A stretch of DNA of 64,000 bases from Schauerella fraxinea (lineage in GTDB: Bacteria; Pseudomonadota; Gammaproteobacteria; Burkholderiales; Burkholderiaceae_B). Positions 7,894-17,158 of the stretch are shown one piece after another. The stretch covers positions 372,001-436,000 of the forward strand of contig JAVDKL010000002.1 in assembly GCA_030849965.1 (NCBI GenBank), read 5' to 3'. The notes under the pieces are model-generated. The model had not been told where the DNA came from, searched no databases, and was given only the letters and a program-made list of their open reading frames with translations. The translations under genes and the position numbers were made by a program. Within the stretch, counting starts at the first letter, position 1, and each line of letters begins with the position of its first letter.

Positions 7894-9285
7894 TCAACGA
7901 TTCTTCGGCGTGCTGCCCGCGCCCAGATCCCAATACACGCCTGCCATCAATTGCAGCGCTTCACCCAGCAAGGCAGGCGGCAAGTGTTCGTTGGGCGCAT
8001 GCTGCGAGCAACCGGGATAGGAGTGCGGCACCCACACCGTCTTCAAGCCCAGCACATCGGTAAAGATATCGTTGGGCAACGATCCGCCGAGGTTCGGCAG
8101 AATGGCCGGTTTTTTGCCGCTCGTCTTGGCCAGCGACGCCACCACCCATTGCACCCAGGCGTCGTCGGGATCGATCCGGGTGGCATGAAACATCACCTCG
8201 CGCGTGGGGGTGATGCTCACCATCGGAAAGCCCTGGCGGTCCAGATGGCGGCGCAGGGCCGGCAGGATTTCGTCGGCGTCGATACCCACCACGAAGCGCA
8301 ACTGGCAACGCGCCCAGGCGCGCGGCGGTATCGCGTTCACGGGCGTATCCGGATTGCCGGTCTTGTAGGCCAGCACTTCAAACGCGCACCAGCCGAATAC
8401 GCGCTCGGCAGGCGACAGGCCCGCTTCGCCCCAGGCCGGTTCGATTTCCGGACCATCTACGCCGCCATCTACTTCACAGTCGGCCAGCGCGCGGCGCACC
8501 GATGCCGGCAGTTCTTTCGGCACCCATTCCGGAATGCGGATCTGACCGGTCGGCGAGATGATGCTCGCGATGGCGTGCGCCAATTGCGTGCCGGGATTGG
8601 AGATCAGCCCGCCCCAGTTACCGGAGTGGTGGCCGCCGGCTCGTGCTTCGATCGCGAGATCGAAATTGACGCTGCCGCGCGACCCGAGAAATACCGTGGG
8701 CCGTTCGGCACTCAGGCGCGGGCCATCCGAGGCGATCAACAGATCGGCGCTGAAACGCGCTTTGTGTGCCTCGCACAGTTCGCGCAGGCCCACCGACCCC
8801 GTTTCTTCGCCCATCTCGATCAAGTACTTGGCGTTGAAGCCGAGCTTGCCGCGCGCTTCCAGCACCAGCCGCATCGCTTCCATGTTGATGGTGTGCTGGC
8901 CTTTGTTATCCGCAATGCCGCGGCCAAACCACACGCCTTCGTGCTCGGTCAGCGCCCACGGTTGGGTGCCCGCTTTCCACTCCGCATCCAGGCCGCGGAT
9001 GGTGTCGCCATGGCCATACCCGAATACGGTGGGCAGCGCCGGGTCTTCGATGCGTTCGGCATACAGGAAGGGCGCGGCCGCCTCGGGGTGCGTGAGCGTT
9101 TCGCACGTGAAACCCATCGCTTCGAAGGCGGGCTTCATCAGGGTATCCAGATACTGCGCCAGCACAGGCGCGCGGTCCGGGTTCTGGCTTTCGGTCGGCA
9201 TCTCGATGCGGGCCGCAAGCGTTTGGCGAAATTCGCCGGAATCGAAACACTTACGGGCCAGGGCGATGACAGCGTCGCGGGTCAT
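7894..9285 (-). CDS. M20-family metallopeptidase
   Basis: 463 residues with the zinc peptidase layout: GYGHGDTIRG (first ligand His with catalytic Asp), GRGIADNKGQ (bridging Asp), EMGEETGSVG (catalytic Glu and ligand), ASDGPRL, a dimerisation domain with HHSGNWGG, and the last ligand in SYPGCSQHAPNEH near the C-terminus. These enzymes cleave dipeptides or N-acyl/carbamoyl amino acids. The ATG at 9285 overlaps the stop of the ATP-binding protein gene (ATGA). It is the distal gene of the oligopeptide ABC operon, so it probably hydrolyses the imported peptide or amide in the cytoplasm. Confidence 0.93.
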   Translation of the reverse strand: MTRDAVIALARKCFDSGEFRQTLAARIEMPTESQNPDRAPVLAQYLDTLMKPAFEAMGFTCETLTHPEAAAPFLYAERIEDPALPTVFGYGHGDTIRGLDAEWKAGTQPWALTEHEGVWFGRGIADNKGQHTINMEAMRLVLEARGKLGFNAKYLIEMGEETGSVGLRELCEAHKARFSADLLIASDGPRLSAERPTVFLGSRGSVNFDLAIEARAGGHHSGNWGGLISNPGTQLAHAIASIISPTGQIRIPEWVPKELPASVRRALADCEVDGGVDGPEIEPAWGEAGLSPAERVFGWCAFEVLAYKTGNPDTPVNAIPPRAWARCQLRFVVGIDADEILPALRRHLDRQGFPMVSITPTREVMFHATRIDPDDAWVQWVVASLAKTSGKKPAILPNLGGSLPNDIFTDVLGLKTVWVPHSYPGCSQHAPNEHLPPALLGEALQLMAGVYWDLGAGSTPKNR

Positions 9286-10250
9286 GAGGGCAATGTCCTT
9301 TCTTCTGCGGGATAGAGGTGGCAGGCGATCAGTCCGTCGTCACGCTTGACGAGCGGCGGGCGTACCGTGCTGCAGTGGGGCATGGCATCCTTGCAGCGCG
9401 GATGAAACGGGCAGCCCGACGGTGGATTGACCGGGTCGGGAAAGGATAACCCCAGCCCCATATCGGGGATGCCCAATCCGGTTTCAGGCGTGAGCACCGA
9501 CGCCAGCAGCGCCTGCGTGTACGGATGGCGCGGGTTGCGAAAGAGTTCGGCCGTGACGCCCGATTCCACCACGCGGCCCAGATACATCACCGCCACGTGT
9601 GTGGCGATGTGTTCGACCACGGCGAGGTTGTGGCTGATGAAGACGTAGGTGAGGTTGAACTCGCGACGCAACGCCATCAACAGGTTCATGATCTGTGCCT
9701 GCACCGACACATCCAGCGCCGAGGTCGGCTCGTCGCAGATTACGATCTCGGGATTCATCACCAATGCGCGCGCGATGGCCACGCGTTGCCGCTGGCCGCC
9801 CGACAATTGACCCGGCGTGTTGTCGGCCAGCCGCGCGGGCAAACCCACGCGCTCCAGCATGGCGATGGCTTTCTCCTGCTTTGGATTGGGCACGCCATGC
9901 ACTTCGAGCGGCAACGACACGATCGAGGCGATGCTGCGACGCGGATTGAGCGACGAGTAGGGATCCTGAAACACCGGTTGCACCCGTCGCGCCATATCGC
10001 GGCGCGACATCGTGGTGATGTCCTGTCCTTCCAGCACCATGTTGCCGCTCGTGGGGGCGATCAGGCCGAGCAACATGCGCGCGAGGGTCGACTTGCCGCA
10101 ACCGGATTCGCCCACGATACCGAGCACCTCGCCACGGGCGACGGTGAGGTCCACTCCATTGACGGCGTGCAGCGTACGACGCGGCTTGAACATGCCGGTG
10201 TTGATCGAAAAACTGCGGCTCAGTCCGCGGGCTTCTATCAGTGCGCTCAT
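9282..10250 (-). CDS. Oligopeptide/dipeptide ABC transporter ATP-binding protein (DppF/OppF type)
   Basis: 322 residues. Walker [14 protein letters not shown], signature LSGGQRQRVAIA, Walker B IVICDEPTSALDV and the switch His in FISHNLAVVEH are all present. The C-terminal oligopeptide extension contains CPFHPRC, a cysteine-rich site seen in Dpp/Opp ATPases. The open frame extends to 10370, but the ATG at 10250 begins the conserved sequence and overlaps the upstream ATPase stop at 10247 (ATGA), so it is chosen. It forms the heterodimeric motor with the product of 10247-11281. Confidence 0.95.
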   Translation of the reverse strand: MSALIEARGLSRSFSINTGMFKPRRTLHAVNGVDLTVARGEVLGIVGESGCGKSTLARMLLGLIAPTSGNMVLEGQDITTMSRRDMARRVQPVFQDPYSSLNPRRSIASIVSLPLEVHGVPNPKQEKAIAMLERVGLPARLADNTPGQLSGGQRQRVAIARALVMNPEIVICDEPTSALDVSVQAQIMNLLMALRREFNLTYVFISHNLAVVEHIATHVAVMYLGRVVESGVTAELFRNPRHPYTQALLASVLTPETGLGIPDMGLGLSFPDPVNPPSGCPFHPRCKDAMPHCSTVRPPLVKRDDGLIACHLYPAEERTLPS

Positions 10251-11281
10251 GCGAACACTCCGTCCTCGGTTTTGATGCAGCGCCATTGCTGGCCTTGCGG
10301 GGTGCGGCGCACGGGGATGTCGCCCGCGCATCGGGGCTGCGCGTAGCGGCAGCGGTCGCGAAAGGCGCAACCTTTCAAATCGCCCACCAATGATGGCACC
10401 ACACCGGGAATCGTGCCGAGTTCGCCGCCGGGCAACGTGCGGCCGGGAACGGGGATACAGGCCATCAAGCCTTCGGTGTAGGGATGCATGGGCTGCGCGA
10501 AAATCTCATGCACCGGGCCTTCCTCGACGATCTGGCCGGCATACATCACCGCCACATTCTTGGCGATGCGCGCCACCACGCCCAGGTCGTGCGTGATGAG
10601 CACCATGGCAATGCCGAGCTCGGCTTGCAGGTCGGCCAGCAGCCGCAGGATCTGCGCTTGAATCGTCACGTCCAGCGCCGTGCTGGGTTCATCGGCAATC
10701 AGCAGTTCAGGACCGCACATCAACGACATCGCAATCATCACGCGCTGGCGCAATCCGCCCGAGAGCTGATGCGGATACTGGCCCAGACGTTGGCCCGCCG
10801 ATGCGATGCCGACTTTCTCGAGCAGCTCGATGGCGCGGTCGCGCGCCTGCGCTTTGGAGGCGCGGCGATGATAGATGTAGTGTTCCATCAACTGCTCGCC
10901 GATGGTGTAAGCCGGATTGAGCGCCGTCATCGGCTCTTGGAAAATCATCGCCATCTTGTTGCCGCGAAGATTATTGATCCGGTTGCGTCCTGCCCGGCTC
11001 AAATCTTCACCCAACATCGACAGCGTGGTCGCGCTGCGTTTTGCGGCTTTCGGCAGCAAACCCATGATGGCGAGAGACGTCATCGATTTGCCGCAACCCG
11101 ACTCGCCCACCAGACACAAGGTTTCACCGCGGCGCACGGTGAACGAAATATCGCGCACGGCATGGAGCGGGCCGCGCGCGGTGGCGATGTCGACATGCAA
11201 GCCTTGCACGTCCAGCACGATATCGTTGACGACGGCCGTGGCATTGGCGAAAGGGGCGTCGAGCACAGTGGTGGTTGGCAT
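10247..11281 (-). CDS. Oligopeptide/dipeptide ABC transporter ATP-binding protein (DppD/OppD type)
   Basis: 344 residues. It has Walker [16 protein letters not shown]-loop [12 protein letters not shown], signature [12 protein letters not shown], Walker [14 protein letters not shown], switch ITHDLGVVA, and a C-terminal cysteine cluster ([15 protein letters not shown]) typical of DppD/OppD. It lies 4 bp after the DppC-like permease gene and overlaps the next ATPase by 4 bp. It supplies one half of the ATPase pair for peptide import. Confidence 0.95.
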   Translation of the reverse strand: MPTTTVLDAPFANATAVVNDIVLDVQGLHVDIATARGPLHAVRDISFTVRRGETLCLVGESGCGKSMTSLAIMGLLPKAAKRSATTLSMLGEDLSRAGRNRINNLRGNKMAMIFQEPMTALNPAYTIGEQLMEHYIYHRRASKAQARDRAIELLEKVGIASAGQRLGQYPHQLSGGLRQRVMIAMSLMCGPELLIADEPSTALDVTIQAQILRLLADLQAELGIAMVLITHDLGVVARIAKNVAVMYAGQIVEEGPVHEIFAQPMHPYTEGLMACIPVPGRTLPGGELGTIPGVVPSLVGDLKGCAFRDRCRYAQPRCAGDIPVRRTPQGQQWRCIKTEDGVFA

Positions 11282-11285
11282 CGCG

Positions 11286-12260
11286 TCAGCCCCTTTCTTC
11301 AGGCGTGAGGAACTGGTGCAGCCCGTCGCCCGCCAAATTGATTGCGAAGATCAAGAGGGCGAGTGCGGAGCCGGGAATCGAGATCAACCAGAACGAGAAG
11401 AACATATATGCCTTGGCCTCGGAAATCATCAGTCCCCACGAGGGCAGCGGCGGTTGCACGCCCAAGCCAAGAAACGAGAGGGAGGCTTCCAGCAGAATCG
11501 CGCTGGCGGCTTCAAGGGTGGCGATCACGATCAAATGCGGCACAACGTTGGGCAGCACTTCGCCGCGCACGATGCGCCACGTCGAGGCGCCTGCCGCCTG
11601 TGCGGCGGCCACATACTCGAGCGAGCGCACCTGCTGCGTCGCGCTGCGCATCACGACCGCGAACCGGTCCCATTTCAGCAGTCCGAGCACGAGGATCACC
11701 ACCCACAACGAGCCGCCGACGATAGCGACCGTGGCGAGCGCCACCAGGATCACGGGCATCGAAAGCCGCGTGGTCACGAGAAACGACACGACCATGTCGA
11801 CGCGGCCGCCGAAGTAGCCGGCCGCCATGCCCATGACTGTGCCGATGATCCCCGAGATCAGCGCCACGCTCACACCGATCAACAGCGAGATGCGCGCACC
11901 GTAGAAGATGCGCGACAGATAGTCGCGGCCCAATTGGTCGGTGCCCAGCGGATGCAGCCACGAGCCTTTCGGATACCAGACGGGCGGGATGGTGCGATTG
12001 GCAAGATTCTGCACATAGGGATCGTGCGGCGAGAGCCACGGTGCGAGCAGGGCGATCAGCAGGATCAGCACCAGGATGCCACCGCCGGTAAAGAGCGCCT
12101 TGTTGCGCCAGATGCGGCTGGCGAGCGATCGGCGCGTGCCGCGGCCTGCACCGGGTGGCGGGCTTGCGGGCGGGCCATCGGCGATCGCCGCACCCGTGAG
12201 GGTCTGAGCCGATTGCGCCGCGGGCAACCCGGGCGGGATGGAAGGCGTGGTCAGCGACAT
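11286..12260 (-). CDS. ABC transporter permease (DppC type)
   Basis: 324 residues. A cytoplasmic N-terminus precedes the first membrane helix (LFTGGGILVLILLIALLAP), then the OppC-like loop HPLGTDQLGRDYLSRIFYG, and a BPD transmembrane domain with the coupling motif region EYVAAAQAAGASTWRIVRGEVLPN. About six membrane segments are visible. The ATG at 12260 is preferred over an upstream alternative at 12293 because it sits 2 bp after the stop of the partner permease. It pairs with the DppB-type subunit to form the channel. Confidence 0.93.
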   Translation of the reverse strand: MSLTTPSIPPGLPAAQSAQTLTGAAIADGPPASPPPGAGRGTRRSLASRIWRNKALFTGGGILVLILLIALLAPWLSPHDPYVQNLANRTIPPVWYPKGSWLHPLGTDQLGRDYLSRIFYGARISLLIGVSVALISGIIGTVMGMAAGYFGGRVDMVVSFLVTTRLSMPVILVALATVAIVGGSLWVVILVLGLLKWDRFAVVMRSATQQVRSLEYVAAAQAAGASTWRIVRGEVLPNVVPHLIVIATLEAASAILLEASLSFLGLGVQPPLPSWGLMISEAKAYMFFSFWLISIPGSALALLIFAINLAGDGLHQFLTPEERG

Positions 12261-12262
12261 GA

Positions 12263-13180
12263 TCAGGACACCCGGATGCGTGGATCGAGCCACGCGTTGG
12301 CAATATCGGACGCAAGCGTCAACAGCACATAGAGCACCGAGAGCAGCAGCACGATCAACTGCATCACCGGGTAGTCTTTGTAGGTGATGCTTTGATAAGC
12401 GAGGTAGCCCAGGCCGTCGAGCGCGAAGATCGTTTCGATCACCACCGAGCCGCCGAGCAGATAACCCAGTTGCACGGCGGCGAGCGCGACCACCGGCACA
12501 ATGGCGTTGCGCAACGCGTGCTTGAAGATCACCGTGTGTGCAGGCAACCCTTTGGCACGTGCGGTGCGGATGTAATCGGCACTCAATACCTCGATCATGC
12601 CGGCACGGATGAGCCGCATGAAGGCGGGCGCAATGTAGTAGCCCAGCGCGATGGCGGGCATCACGAAGTGCTGCCAGGTGCCGCTTCCCGATACGGGCAG
12701 CATGCGCAGGCTGATCGAAAACAGCATGATCAACAGCAGCGCAAAAAAGAAGTTCGGCAGGGCTTGGCCCAGCACCGCGATCGCCAAACAGAAACGATCG
12801 ATGATGCTGCCTTTGTACAACGCGGCCAGCACGCCCAGCGGAATCGATACCGCCAGTGCCACGCCGAGTGCGGCCATGCCCAGCAGCAGGGTGGTGCGCA
12901 GCTTATCGAAGATCAGCGGGCCCACCGGCGTCTTGAAATACACCGACATACCGAAGTCGCCTTGCATGATCTTCCACAGCCAATCGGCGTACTGGACGAC
13001 GATGGGCCGGTCCAGGCCGTAGGTCTTGCGGATCATTTCGATATCGGCCTGACGCGCGCCTTCTCCGGCCAGCGCCAATGCCGGATCGCCCGACAGGTGC
13101 AGCAGCAGAAAGGCCAGAATGGATACGGTCAACGCCACCAGGATGGCCAGTCCCAGGCGTTTGGTCATGAACGCTAGCAT
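12263..13180 (-). CDS. ABC transporter permease (DppB type)
   Basis: 305 residues, near the usual ~306-340 of DppB. The first membrane helix (LGLAILVALTVSILAFLLLHLSG) is followed by the OppB N-terminal domain with YGLDRPIVVQY, then six-helix BPD sequence including DYIRTARAKGLP, the EAA-type coupling loop. It begins at 13180, 66 bp downstream of the binding-protein gene, and that gap carries a strong hairpin. It is the channel partner of the product at 11286. Confidence 0.94.
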   Translation of the reverse strand: MLAFMTKRLGLAILVALTVSILAFLLLHLSGDPALALAGEGARQADIEMIRKTYGLDRPIVVQYADWLWKIMQGDFGMSVYFKTPVGPLIFDKLRTTLLLGMAALGVALAVSIPLGVLAALYKGSIIDRFCLAIAVLGQALPNFFFALLLIMLFSISLRMLPVSGSGTWQHFVMPAIALGYYIAPAFMRLIRAGMIEVLSADYIRTARAKGLPAHTVIFKHALRNAIVPVVALAAVQLGYLLGGSVVIETIFALDGLGYLAYQSITYKDYPVMQLIVLLLSVLYVLLTLASDIANAWLDPRIRVS

Positions 13181-13204
13181 CGGTGCTTCGCCTTCTCGGT
13201 GCGT

Positions 13205-13238
13205 GCCGCGCGAGCCCTTGATGCGGGCCTCGCGCGGC
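13205..13238. promoter_or_regulatory. Intercistronic hairpin between binding-protein and permease genes
   Basis: GCCGCGCGAG (13205-13214) and CTCGCGCGGC (13229-13238) form a perfect 10-bp GC-rich stem with a 14-base loop. It has no U-run on the transcribed (minus) strand. In many ABC operons such a hairpin after the binding-protein gene protects the upstream mRNA and lowers permease expression. That role is inferred here. Confidence 0.6.
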
Positions 13239-13246
13239 GGGGAGAC

Positions 13247-14854
13247 TTACTTCCAGCTCATGTCCCAGAAGCGCACGAGCTCATCGGGATAAGCCTTGAA
13301 CGACACTTCATTATTGGCCACGTAGTACACCGGCAACGACCACAGCGGTATGGCGTACGCACGTTCGGCGATGATGCCGAGCGCTTCCTTGTAGACCGCC
13401 TTGCGGGCTTCGGGATCGATGGTGCGGTCGCCCTTGTCCAGCAGGTCGCGCACTTTCGGATCGCGAGTGATGTCGTCACCGCCGAAGCCGAAATACACCG
13501 GGATCGAAGCCGAGGCATCGTTCACCAGGTTCGAGCCCCAGGTCTGGTGCGTGAGCGCCGATTTGTTGGCCCGCGTCATGTCGCGCATCGCGGCGTACTG
13601 CAGGAAATTGAGCTTGGCCTTGATGCCCACGGCCTGCAGATAGTTGATGATGGCTTCAGTCTGGTTGCGCTCGCGGTAGGCGGCCAGATCGATCTCGAAG
13701 CCATTGGGATAGCCCGCTTCGGCCAGCAGTTTTTTCGACAAGGCCGGATCGTATTTGTAGACGGTTGCCCCATCCTGCGTGCAGCCGACCTGCGAGGGCG
13801 TGCAGATGGTATTGAGGAGCTCGGCACCGTCGCCCACGATGTTCTTGATGATGGCGTCGCGGTCGATGGCGTGCGCGATCGCACGGCGCACGCGCTCGTC
13901 CTTGAGTTGCGGTGCCGGCGTGCCGTCCATGATGTTCATTTGCATGAACACGATGCGCATGGTGTTGCCGCTGAGCACTTGCAGATTGGGCATGCCCTTC
14001 AACTGCTCGGCCTGATCCTTGGGCACGTGCATGATGAAGTCTTCGCCGCCCGAGATCACTTCAGCCATCTGCGTCTGGCGGTCGGGGATGAAGCGCACGA
14101 CGACTTTGCCGATGGTGGGCTGGCGCTTGGGCGAGTCTTTGAAGTAGTCGGCGTTGCGCTCCATCGTGATGGATTTGCCCGGCAGATACTCCACCACCTT
14201 GTACGGCCCCGTGCCCACCGGCTTGGCGTTCATGCCTTGCGGACCCACCTCGGCGTAGTACTTGGCGGGGTGGATGGCCACGGTGGTCGACAGATACTCT
14301 TTGGCCGCAGGAAACGGCTCCTTGCTGATGATGCGCACTTTGTACTGATCGATCTTTTCGACCTTGTCGATCCAGCGCACGTTCTGCTGCGTGACGGCCT
14401 TGTTTTTCGGGTCGGCCACGAAGTTGAGGGTGTACACCACCGAGTCGGCGTCGAAGATTTCGCCGTTGTGGAACTTCACGCCTTGACGCAACTCGAGTTC
14501 GAGGGTTTTGTCGTCGACCTGCGTCCAGCTTTTTGCCAGCTGACCCTTGTACTCATTGGTCAGCGGATCGCGATACAGCAGCGTATCCCACACGTTGGCG
14601 GCGATGATGACGCCCACGCGTACATTGTTGAAATACGGATCCACGCTTTCGGGCGCCTGATCGTAGGCCATGCGCAGCGTGTCGTTCTTCTTGGCGGCAA
14701 AGGCATGGCCGGCCGAGAACATCAGGCCGGCCGCCAGCAAGGCTGCCGTCATGAGCTTGAACGGCAAGCCGCGCCCGGTCATCAGGGTTGAAACGGTGGG
14801 AACAGGCCTGCGCGGGGACGACGACGATGCTGCGTTAAAGCGACGTTCAGCCAT
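13247..14854 (-). CDS. ABC transporter peptide-binding protein (family 5, DppA type)
   Basis: 535 residues. A long N-terminus leads to the signal hydrophobic run (AALLAAGLMFSAGHAFA), followed by SBP family 5 sequence: LRMAYDQAPESVDPYFNN, LRQGVKFHNGE, PVGTGPYKVVEYLPG, ERVRRAIAHAIDRDAI and AEAGYPNGFEIDL. The true start may be the ATG about 29 codons in (MTAALLAAGL); the listed one is the longest. It is the first gene of the minus-strand peptide operon, directly downstream of the GntR gene. It captures the ligand in the periplasm. CTPSQVGC may form a disulfide. Confidence 0.93.
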   Translation of the reverse strand: MAERRFNAASSSSPRRPVPTVSTLMTGRGLPFKLMTAALLAAGLMFSAGHAFAAKKNDTLRMAYDQAPESVDPYFNNVRVGVIIAANVWDTLLYRDPLTNEYKGQLAKSWTQVDDKTLELELRQGVKFHNGEIFDADSVVYTLNFVADPKNKAVTQQNVRWIDKVEKIDQYKVRIISKEPFPAAKEYLSTTVAIHPAKYYAEVGPQGMNAKPVGTGPYKVVEYLPGKSITMERNADYFKDSPKRQPTIGKVVVRFIPDRQTQMAEVISGGEDFIMHVPKDQAEQLKGMPNLQVLSGNTMRIVFMQMNIMDGTPAPQLKDERVRRAIAHAIDRDAIIKNIVGDGAELLNTICTPSQVGCTQDGATVYKYDPALSKKLLAEAGYPNGFEIDLAAYRERNQTEAIINYLQAVGIKAKLNFLQYAAMRDMTRANKSALTHQTWGSNLVNDASASIPVYFGFGGDDITRDPKVRDLLDKGDRTIDPEARKAVYKEALGIIAERAYAIPLWSLPVYYVANNEVSFKAYPDELVRFWDMSWK

Positions 14855-14941
14855 GATATGGCTCCTCTGTACCGATACGGTGTTGGGGGCGGGAAGTGCC
14901 GAAAACGAATGCTGCAGTGAAAATCGTTAATGCTTGAAAAG

Positions 14942-15655
14942 CTAATTCGTACCCGTGGCGAGGGGCGCTTGCGCGCGCATGGCCTCGATCGCGGCGGTGC
15001 ATTTGCGTTGCAGGTGTGCGTGCATGATCGCGGCCAATCGCACGCCATCGCGCGCCGTCAGGGCCTCGACCATGTCGATGTGTTCGCGCATCGCCTGGTC
15101 CCACTTCTCGCGGTTTTCGTTGGAATGGAAACGCAGGTTTTGAATGCGCAGGTTCAGCGTGTCGTACAACTGGCCCAGCAACGCGTTGTGGCTGGCTTGC
15201 TTGAGCAGGTTGTGGATGCCGCTGTTGGCCTTGTAGTAGGCCGGCAGATCCTGGCGCGCGTGGCTCGCCATCATCTCGAAGGTGAGGGCGCGGATCTCCG
15301 CGATCTCGGCATCGGTGGCGCGCTCACAGGCGGCTTTGCCCGCCAGCGCTTCCAGCGCGCCGATCACCTCGAAACTTTCGCGGATGTCCTGCTCTGACAT
15401 CGCGATGACTTGCGCGCCCCGATTGGGTTCGATGTGCACCAGACCTTGCGCGGCAAGCAATCTGAACGCTTCGCGTAACGGCGTGCGCGACACACCGAGC
15501 ACATCGCAGAGTTCGCGTTCGTTCAAGCGCGCGGCGGGCGCCAATTGGCCTTCCGTAATCATCTGGCGCAACTGCGCCGCCACGGTCGACGGCAGGGTTC
15601 TGCTGTCGGTCGAGACGGAGCTGGGTGCAGCGGCGGATGTGGGAATAGCGCTCAT
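14942..15655 (-). CDS. GntR-family regulator with FCD domain
   Basis: 237 residues. The N-terminal winged helix has LNERELCDVLGVSRTPLREAFRLLAAQGLV, and the C-terminal FCD all-helical ligand domain has the EVIGALEALAGKAA start and the metal-site histidines in SGIHNLL and HIDMVEALTARD. It lies upstream of the peptide ABC operon on the same strand and is divergent from the aminotransferase gene. A TTGGTATACAAA site overlaps its own start and a TTGTATACAA site precedes the aminotransferase. Both resemble FCD-GntR operators, so autoregulation and control of the divergent genes are likely. FCD regulators usually sense small organic acids or amino acids. Confidence 0.92.
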   Translation of the reverse strand: MSAIPTSAAAPSSVSTDSRTLPSTVAAQLRQMITEGQLAPAARLNERELCDVLGVSRTPLREAFRLLAAQGLVHIEPNRGAQVIAMSEQDIRESFEVIGALEALAGKAACERATDAEIAEIRALTFEMMASHARQDLPAYYKANSGIHNLLKQASHNALLGQLYDTLNLRIQNLRFHSNENREKWDQAMREHIDMVEALTARDGVRLAAIMHAHLQRKCTAAIEAMRAQAPLATGTN

Positions 15656-15666
15656 TGGTATACAAA
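15655..15666. promoter_or_regulatory. GntR operator candidate, site 1
   Basis: TTGGTATACAAA overlaps the first base of the GntR coding sequence. It shares the GTATACAA core with the perfect palindrome at 15841. Confidence 0.5.
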
Positions 15667-15840
15667 ATCTGGACTGCGTTGGAGCACTATATGTCAGACC
15701 TTTCTGAATGGATTGATGGGGAATACCCTAAATTCTCAGCGTAAAAACAATAGGATAGAGTCCTGTCACGCAGAGATCTTCGTCTTCAACGTTCAGATCG
15801 TCCGATCGGGTCGTGCGCGCTTTGGTATGCCAGTACAACG

Positions 15841-15850
15841 TTGTATACAA
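15841..15850. promoter_or_regulatory. GntR operator candidate, site 2 (perfect palindrome)
   Basis: TTGTATACAA is a perfect 10-bp palindrome 20 bp upstream of the aminotransferase start. It shares its core with site 1 near the GntR start. FCD-type GntR proteins commonly bind TNGTNNNACNA-like sites, which this matches. Confidence 0.55.
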
Positions 15851-15870
15851 ATAATGTTTGGAGACCATGC

Positions 15871-17046
15871 ATGCTTGCCCTCAATGCCCATCCGTCGGGA
15901 CGCCACTTTCTGCAGATTCCGGGTCCTACCAATGTGCCCGATCGTGTGCTGCGCGCCATCGATCAGGCGACCATCGATCATCGCGGCCCGCAGTTCGGCG
16001 AGTTGGGGCGGGCGGTATTGCAGGGGATGAAGGCCATCTTCAAAACCGAAGCGGATGTGGTGATCTATCCCGCCTCCGGCACCGGCGCCTGGGAAGCGGC
16101 ACTGGTCAACACAATGAGCGCGGGCGACCGCGTGTTGATGGTCGAAACCGGCCACTTTGCAGCGCTGTGGAAACGCCTCGCCGAACGGCTCGGTCTAGTG
16201 GTGACGTTTGTGCCGGGCGACTGGCGCCATGGTGTGGATCCGCGCGTGATCGAGCAGCACTTGCGCGAAGATGCCGCACACAGCATCAAAGCCGTATGCG
16301 TGGTGCATAACGAAACGGCCACGGGTGTCACCAGCGACATCGCTGCGGTGCGCATCGCCATCGACGCCGTGGCGCATCCTGCATTGTTGTTGGTCGATAC
16401 GATTTCGTCGTTGGGCTCCGTCGATTACGCGCATGACGCGTGGGGTGTGGACGTCACCGTGGCGGGTTCGCAGAAAGGCTTGATGCTGCCGCCGGGCTTG
16501 TCGTTCAACGCCATCAGCGCCCGCGCGCTGGCGGCTAGCGAGCACGCGTCATTGCCGCGCGCGTATTGGGACTGGCGCGACATGCTCGCGGTCAATCCGT
16601 CCGGTTATTTTCCGTACACGCCCGCCACCAATCTGCTTTACGGGCTGCATGAGGCATTGGCCATGTTGCAGGCCGAAGGACTGGATCGCGTGTTTGCACG
16701 GCATCTGCGTCATGCCGAAGCCACACGCCGCGCCGTGCAGGCGTGGGGGCTCGAAATCCTGTGCCTGGACCCCGCGCGCTACAGCCCCGCGCTGACCGCC
16801 GTGCTGATGCCTGGTGGTGCCGGCGCCGACGCCTTTCGCAAGGTGGTGCTCGAGCGTTTCAACATGTCGTTGGGACAAGGGCTGGGCAAGATGTCGGACA
16901 AGATCTTTCGCATCGGCCACCTGGGCGACTTCAACGACCTCACGCTGTGCGGCACGTTGGCCGGCGTGGAGATGGGGCTGGTTGCCGCGGGCGTGCCGCA
17001 CCGGAGCGGTGGGGTGCAGGCGGCCATGGAATATCTGGCGGCTTAG
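15871..17046 (+). CDS. Class V aminotransferase (alanine/serine-glyoxylate type)
   Basis: 391 residues of the PLP fold type I, class V family. It has FLQIPGPTNVPDRVLRA, HRGPQFGELG, YPASGTGAWEAA, the cofactor-contacting VDTISSLGSVDY and the Schiff-base Lys in GSQKGLMLPPG (about residue 202). Members transfer amino groups from alanine, serine or related amino acids to glyoxylate. The ATG at 15871 follows a GGAGA site; an earlier TTG at 15841 would lie in the operator palindrome. It is transcribed divergently from the GntR gene and followed by a serine hydrolase. With the peptide importer and M20 peptidase on the other side, a role in using an imported amino compound is plausible. Confidence 0.92.
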   Translation: MLALNAHPSGRHFLQIPGPTNVPDRVLRAIDQATIDHRGPQFGELGRAVLQGMKAIFKTEADVVIYPASGTGAWEAALVNTMSAGDRVLMVETGHFAALWKRLAERLGLVVTFVPGDWRHGVDPRVIEQHLREDAAHSIKAVCVVHNETATGVTSDIAAVRIAIDAVAHPALLLVDTISSLGSVDYAHDAWGVDVTVAGSQKGLMLPPGLSFNAISARALAASEHASLPRAYWDWRDMLAVNPSGYFPYTPATNLLYGLHEALAMLQAEGLDRVFARHLRHAEATRRAVQAWGLEILCLDPARYSPALTAVLMPGGAGADAFRKVVLERFNMSLGQGLGKMSDKIFRIGHLGDFNDLTLCGTLAGVEMGLVAAGVPHRSGGVQAAMEYLAA

Positions 17047-17158
17047 ACCAGCGATCAGCAGACCACGATTAGCAGCAATCCGATCTCAGACAGCCACTAT
17101 CAGCGGTCGAGAAAATATCGGCCAATCATTCCAGTTCAATACAAGGACAAGGCTTTCG

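Noticed and set aside
13199-14791. 530-codon frame on the plus strand
   Set aside because: It is the mirror of the peptide-binding protein gene; the minus-strand product has full family motifs, and the plus-strand product is His/Arg-rich without any.
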